A stretch of DNA of 64,000 nt from Cryphonectria parasitica EP155 (lineage: Eukaryota; Ascomycota; Sordariomycetes; Diaporthales; Cryphonectriaceae). The notes below the pieces were generated by a model. The model saw only the letters and a list, made by a program, of their open reading frames with translations, made no database searches and was not told where the DNA came from. The DNA lies in the NCBI RefSeq assembly GCF_011745365.1, contig NW_024468911.1, forward strand, positions 1-64,000, written 5' to 3'. Below, in pieces: positions 60,704 through 64,000 of this stretch (position 1 is the stretch's first letter; the number at the start of each line of letters is the position of its first letter). The translations under genes were made by a program, and so were the position numbers.

Positions 60704-61402
60704 CTACATTACTTGACAATACTTCCAGCTATCGCCAGCATTGTCATTTATAGCCCTTCCCTGCTTCAATTCCGGATATTCTCGGCCAACGAACTCCTTG
60801 ATATCCCAGAAATGGCCTGAATCAGGGCCTCCTTCGGGTCGCTTCCACTCAGAACGCGGGGGATACGGCGATTTGTCAAAGAGAAGTCGGAATGCATACC
60901 TCCTACTAAACGAGCTCGAGGGCCCGATATAACAAGGTTCGACAAAATTGCCTTTCTCGATCGTGATAGTATATTTCTTCGGTTGGAATGCATCGTCCGT
61001 AAGCCCACGCTCGTTGAGAACATAACCCCTTGCCCCAGGCTGTTTGTCGAGCGTTTCCGGGAGTCGCTTCATTAGGGTAACTGCCAGTTCAAGCTTCCCT
61101 AGAATCTGAGGCCCCCCCTTCGGATAGGCATCCTCGGCTGCCGTCTCATCTCCGCCACGCGCAGATATCTCGAGGCGCTTCCATTCAGTCGCCATAGCTA
61201 TCCAGAAATGGCCATCTTCACAGCACCAAAGCTGTCAAGTCATCAGCAAACAAAGCAGATCGGGGGAAAGGGGCAGTGATCTTGTAAACAGGACAGCACA
61301 CACCTCGCCGGTCCCATCATTGTTAAACTTGATCGATTTGCCCTCGCTGTGAAACACCCATTCGTTCTCCCCCGTGAGAATGGAGCAGAGTGCTTCATTC
61401 AT
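60704..61402 (-). CDS. Conserved fungal hypothetical protein, two exons
   Basis: Model: exon 1 from ATG 61402 to 61304, intron 61303-61232 (72 bp, GTGTGT...GACAG), exon 2 61231-60704; 208 residues, phase-0 junction. Exon 1 gives 'MNEALCSILTGENEWVF' and 'FNNDGTGE'; exon 2 continues 'LWCCEDGHFWIAMATEWKRL', 'LELAVTLMKRLPETL', 'YTITIEKGNFVEPCY', 'YAFRLLFDKSPYPPRSEWKR' and 'GHFWDIKEFVGR'. This pattern (a DGTGE box followed by a Phe-Asp-Lys-Ser-Pro-Tyr-Pro-Pro box) matches a family I remember among uncharacterised ascomycete proteins; no function is known to me. No signal peptide or membrane segment. The splice join is supported because the reading frame extends upstream of the internal Met without a stop. 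No RIP signature. The tail after about 60790 is less typical and a further intron cannot be excluded. Confidence 0.8.
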
Positions 61403-62066
61403 GTCGGGAGGTTGGTGCTCGAGTATTCGAGGCTCGCGGATAGATCGTTGTCCTTCTTTCAAGTAACAAAGGAGCCTGAACTGTGCGCTACAATGAATCG
61501 GTACGGAAGAGTTCGGCGCAAATCTTGATGAAGTCAGGTCTGTTGGCAACGTGGCCTAAGTATTAAATAAAAGGCGGAAGCACACTGCGCTGCCACAAAA
61601 GTGGGGAGATGACGGGTCGACCCGAAGGAACCTTGTCCTGGGCTGAACATACAACTCTGGAGGACGTTTCTTCCCACGGGAATGCCTTGGTACCTAGAAA
61701 AGAACAGAACAGGTACTTTAACCTGTTGCGAGTTAATAATGTTTTCCTTTGTTAATGCATGTGTGAATAATGCTAGGAAGAACATGATTTTTAGTTGTCC
61801 TTTTACTTTAGACAGGCCGTGCAGTACCTTCTAATTATATCCGATCTCAGACTAGACCGGCACAGGATAATTCTGCCCTCAATCCTGGCCGCCGTAAGCT
61901 GACACATTTTATATGAAACAATATTTGATAAATATAATATTTGGGACTATTTTATTCAATTTAGTGTTGCACAGCCGTTTGCGAAATTGGGGTCCGCTAC
62001 CAAATTATTGCAAATATTTAATTGTTGTGATGAGGCGATGTTTTATTAAAACCTATTTCGAGAGTG
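61403..62066. other. Intergenic region, no feature supported
   Basis: Presumed promoter side of the minus-strand gene ending its 5' exon at 61402. Open frames at 61534-61785 and 61235-61549 give no coherent protein beyond exon 1. Composition becomes AT-rich near 61900-62040. Confidence 0.4.
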
Positions 62067-62677
62067 ATGAGTTTCGAAGAAGAATGTAGAAGAGGCTTGT
62101 CTCGGTAGTAAAGAAAACGTTTCTTTTATAGGTCTGAACATTCGTAAGCAAAGGAGAGGCCTTGTGACTCGGCAGACCCCAATGAAGACTACACTTGCGA
62201 ATATAATGAAATGCTTTCCTCCCAGCCCGTTTCACCCAGCAGCGAGCCGCCTCCGGAACAGGTCTCCGCTACTTTGGATAAGTATGATAGGTACTACGAA
62301 ATACCGGAGCATTTTCCCCGAAGAGAACAAGCAAAGCAAAAATCCCCATCAAAGCAGACTATCTGTATGAAAATACAATGTAATAAATAGATTGATTCTA
62401 CTGTACGTCGACACTGATGTCGCTTCCTGTGAATAGGAATAATGCACAACCTCCGGTGACTATGTCTGTTCGGATTCGACGCAGGTAGAAATTTGCAAGC
62501 AGACAGAACATTTAGTAAATAAAACAACAGACAAACTTGAACTCACAACAAAAATGAAAAGCCTGTGCTAAAAATATGCCAGGTTCCGCCACGTATAGTA
62601 CTTGCGAGAGCATCGCCGACCCAGGCAAGATCCAAGTCTTTTCGATGTCCCAGAGTGGTAACCGTGAACGCTCCTAA
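62067..62677 (+). CDS. Tentative small Cys-containing protein, three exons
   Basis: Best model: 62067-62085, 62149-62364, 62583-62677 (109 residues), with GT-AG introns and matching phases at both joins. The middle exon is the strongest part: 'CDSADPNEDYTCEYNEML', 'SSEPPPEQVSATLDKYDRYY', 'EIPEHFPRREQAKQK'; the last exon reads 'SATYSTCESIADPGKIQVFS' and ends at TAA 62677. The last acceptor has a plausible branch site (GTGCTAAAA) and ATGCCAG. A frame at 62443-62484 ('CTTSGDYVCSDSTQ') could be another exon but is preceded by an in-frame stop and fits no phase. No signal peptide in this model. Family unknown; the first exon is the weakest call. Confidence 0.35.
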
Positions 62678-62764
62678 CTCTAGAATCCTCAGAAACACCG
62701 ATTTTCTCTGTAAATTCGAACCCAGATATTATACTACTGAATTTCTGAAGGCGGCATCAATTCC

Positions 62765-63677
62765 TCACGCCTCGGATTCCACCGACTGTACGACCCCTTT
62801 CACGTTTGTCCAGCTGCTCCAGTCTATCTCACCCTTGTTAATGCTTGCATAGCTATCTGCCCCATTGTTACCTGCGCTTTGCTCGAACTTGACACACTCT
62901 GTCCTGATTCCAAGAGGGTTTTTGCCACCGACCAGAGCTTCCGGTATCAACATCTGTAGTTTCGTCTTTGGTTGATCGCCCATGTCAATCAGGCTGAACA
63001 AAATTGTATTGTCCGTAGTGAACCCCGTCCCCCCGATTTGTTTCAGGTACGTCGCTCTGCCAAATTCTTGTTCTACGGAACGCGTTGAGTCAGCAAAGAG
63101 ACAGCAGCGATGTATAGGAGCGTTAATTCCAAGCCACGTACTCGTCCCCATCCACCATGCTGGGATACAGCCTTGCTCATCTGCTGAAGGGGTTTCGAAG
63201 TTCGCCGTAACCGTCTCGGGCACCCAAGCCTTGTTGGCGAGATTCCATTGGGTTGTGTCGGCATAGAGAGCGCAAACATATTTTCCCTGGGTTGGAAACC
63301 AGTCTCCGGCTATAGGACTCGTGTACACACCCGGTCCCAGCTGATTAGAGGAGGCGATATTTGGGTCCATCACGATTGTATCTCCATTTTTCTCGTATAG
63401 TGCGGCTAGGCCCTGGGCGATAGGTACTGATTGTCAGCTGAATAATGCACATCAGCAGTACTCGGCACCCCGAGCTACCAGCGCCTCTTATACAATAGCG
63501 GAATATTGTCACAAAAGCCAGTATTCCTATATAGACACTCTATCAAAGAAAGGTGAGAATTCATATGAACTCTCATTGGCTTACCGAGCTAATTACTCTG
63601 TACGCAATCAAAGTCTCTGAGGCTGCGACCGCAACAATCAAGTTCAAGGCCACCCAGAACTTCATGACCAGATACAT
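62765..63677 (-). CDS. Secreted ADP-ribosyltransferase-like protein, two exons
   Basis: Exon 1 63677-63585, intron 63584-63413 (172 bp, GTAAGC...GCCCAG with a CTGAC branch site), exon 2 63412-62765; 246 residues (an in-frame Met at 63665 would shorten it by four). Exon 1 encodes a signal peptide ('MKFWVALNLIVAVAAS') followed by 'AYRV', fitting the conserved Arg of ART folds. Exon 2 has 'QLGPGVYTSP' and 'YVCALYADT', the Gly-Tyr-Thr pattern seen in enterotoxin-A/HYD1-like ART families and related secreted fungal proteins, then a Trp/Cys-containing C-terminal half ('LQMLIPEALVGGKNPLGI'). A catalytic Glu cannot be assigned with certainty, so activity is unproven. A 60-bp alternative exon within the long intron is possible (after TTTGATAG). 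Intact, no RIP. It may be an effector-type or defence protein; that is inference. Confidence 0.65.
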
Positions 63678-64000
63678 CGTTCGGGTGCTGAGGATCAAAA
63701 AATAGGTGAAAGGAACATCAAAACTGGGACACAATGAGAGTAGCAAAAAGGAAAGAACGAAGAGTTAAACGATAATGTCCACTGCCCATACAAGTAGTAA
63801 TATGTAAAGTGTGTTTGGTGCGAAGAAAAGGCAAATGCTTCAAGAACCAGTAGCCGAAATGGGAGTCCTCCAAAGAAGTATTGAGAATCGAATTTCCGAG
63901 CGTAAGAACTCTCCTATGGAAAGTTGGAGAACACGAAGACTTCCGCTGCTACAAATCCACAAACGCGTTGGGTCCTCGCTAGTACCAATCTTATTACTAT
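63678..64000. other. Upstream region of the secreted protein gene
   Basis: Unique sequence of ordinary composition and no supported ORF. It presumably holds the promoter of the minus-strand gene beginning at 63677. No TATA box can be named with confidence. Confidence 0.4.

Noticed and set aside
61534..62527. Minus-strand open frames 61534-61785, 62053-62235 and 62294-62527
   Set aside because: No coherent protein features; the second and third are mirrored by a better plus-strand exon at 62149-62364.

Overview
The window reads as the end of a filamentous ascomycete (Pezizomycotina) chromosome. It opens with a terminal CCCTAR telomere tract, is filled with repeats ruined by C-to-T/G-to-A mutation typical of repeat-induced point mutation (RIP), and only in the last ~3.5 kb reaches unmutated DNA with short GT-AG introns and ordinary codon use. 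I cannot fix the species from sequence alone. Protein names below come from reading through RIP stops (TAG/TAA/TGA where CAG, CAA, CGA or TGG once stood); no search was run.

Layout. 1-149: telomere, CTAGGG and TTAGGG units mixed. 150-2060: strongly pyrimidine-rich strand with small tandem repeats. 2400-5660: telomere-linked RecQ-type helicase (TLH) relic reading toward the telomere. 5664-17614 (copy A) and 18597-38783 (copy B): one large segment present twice in the same orientation. It holds a Gypsy pol fragment with tandem ~710-bp repeats and an LTR end, a minus-strand unknown gene, a plus-strand unknown gene, a second and different TLH helicase on the minus strand, and a ~320-bp terminal repeat (twice in A, once in B). 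In copy B the plus-strand gene is split by a complete Copia element (24622-32364; 167-bp LTRs, TTAGA target duplication). 38785-39171: inverted Gypsy scrap. 39172-52158: three head-to-tail Gypsy chromovirus units, LTR-gag, LTR-gag-pol(part), and LTR-gag-pol-antisense ORF-LTR. 52200-54690: scraps of another Gypsy and unassigned coding relics. 54690-58778: inverted Gypsy LTR-gag broken by a non-autonomous element with 214-bp direct terminal repeats and three minisatellites (56040-58161). 58779-59422: a pogo/Fot1-like transposon inside another ORF relic. 59650-60511: LTR scraps and stray copies of the TLH-segment terminal repeat. 60512-64000: unique DNA with two confident two-exon genes (one conserved fungal hypothetical, one secreted ADP-ribosyltransferase-like protein) and one tentative small gene.

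None of the repeat genes looks functional as it stands. Most worth a second look: (1) both LTR families carry a further gene on the opposite strand between pol and the 3' LTR, in Gypsy overlapping the pol stop codon tail-to-tail; (2) LTRs of both unrelated families contain a two-unit telomere-like motif; (3) the TLH helicase travels with two unknown genes in a duplicated module with recognisable right-end repeats; (4) the telomere is built of two repeat variants.
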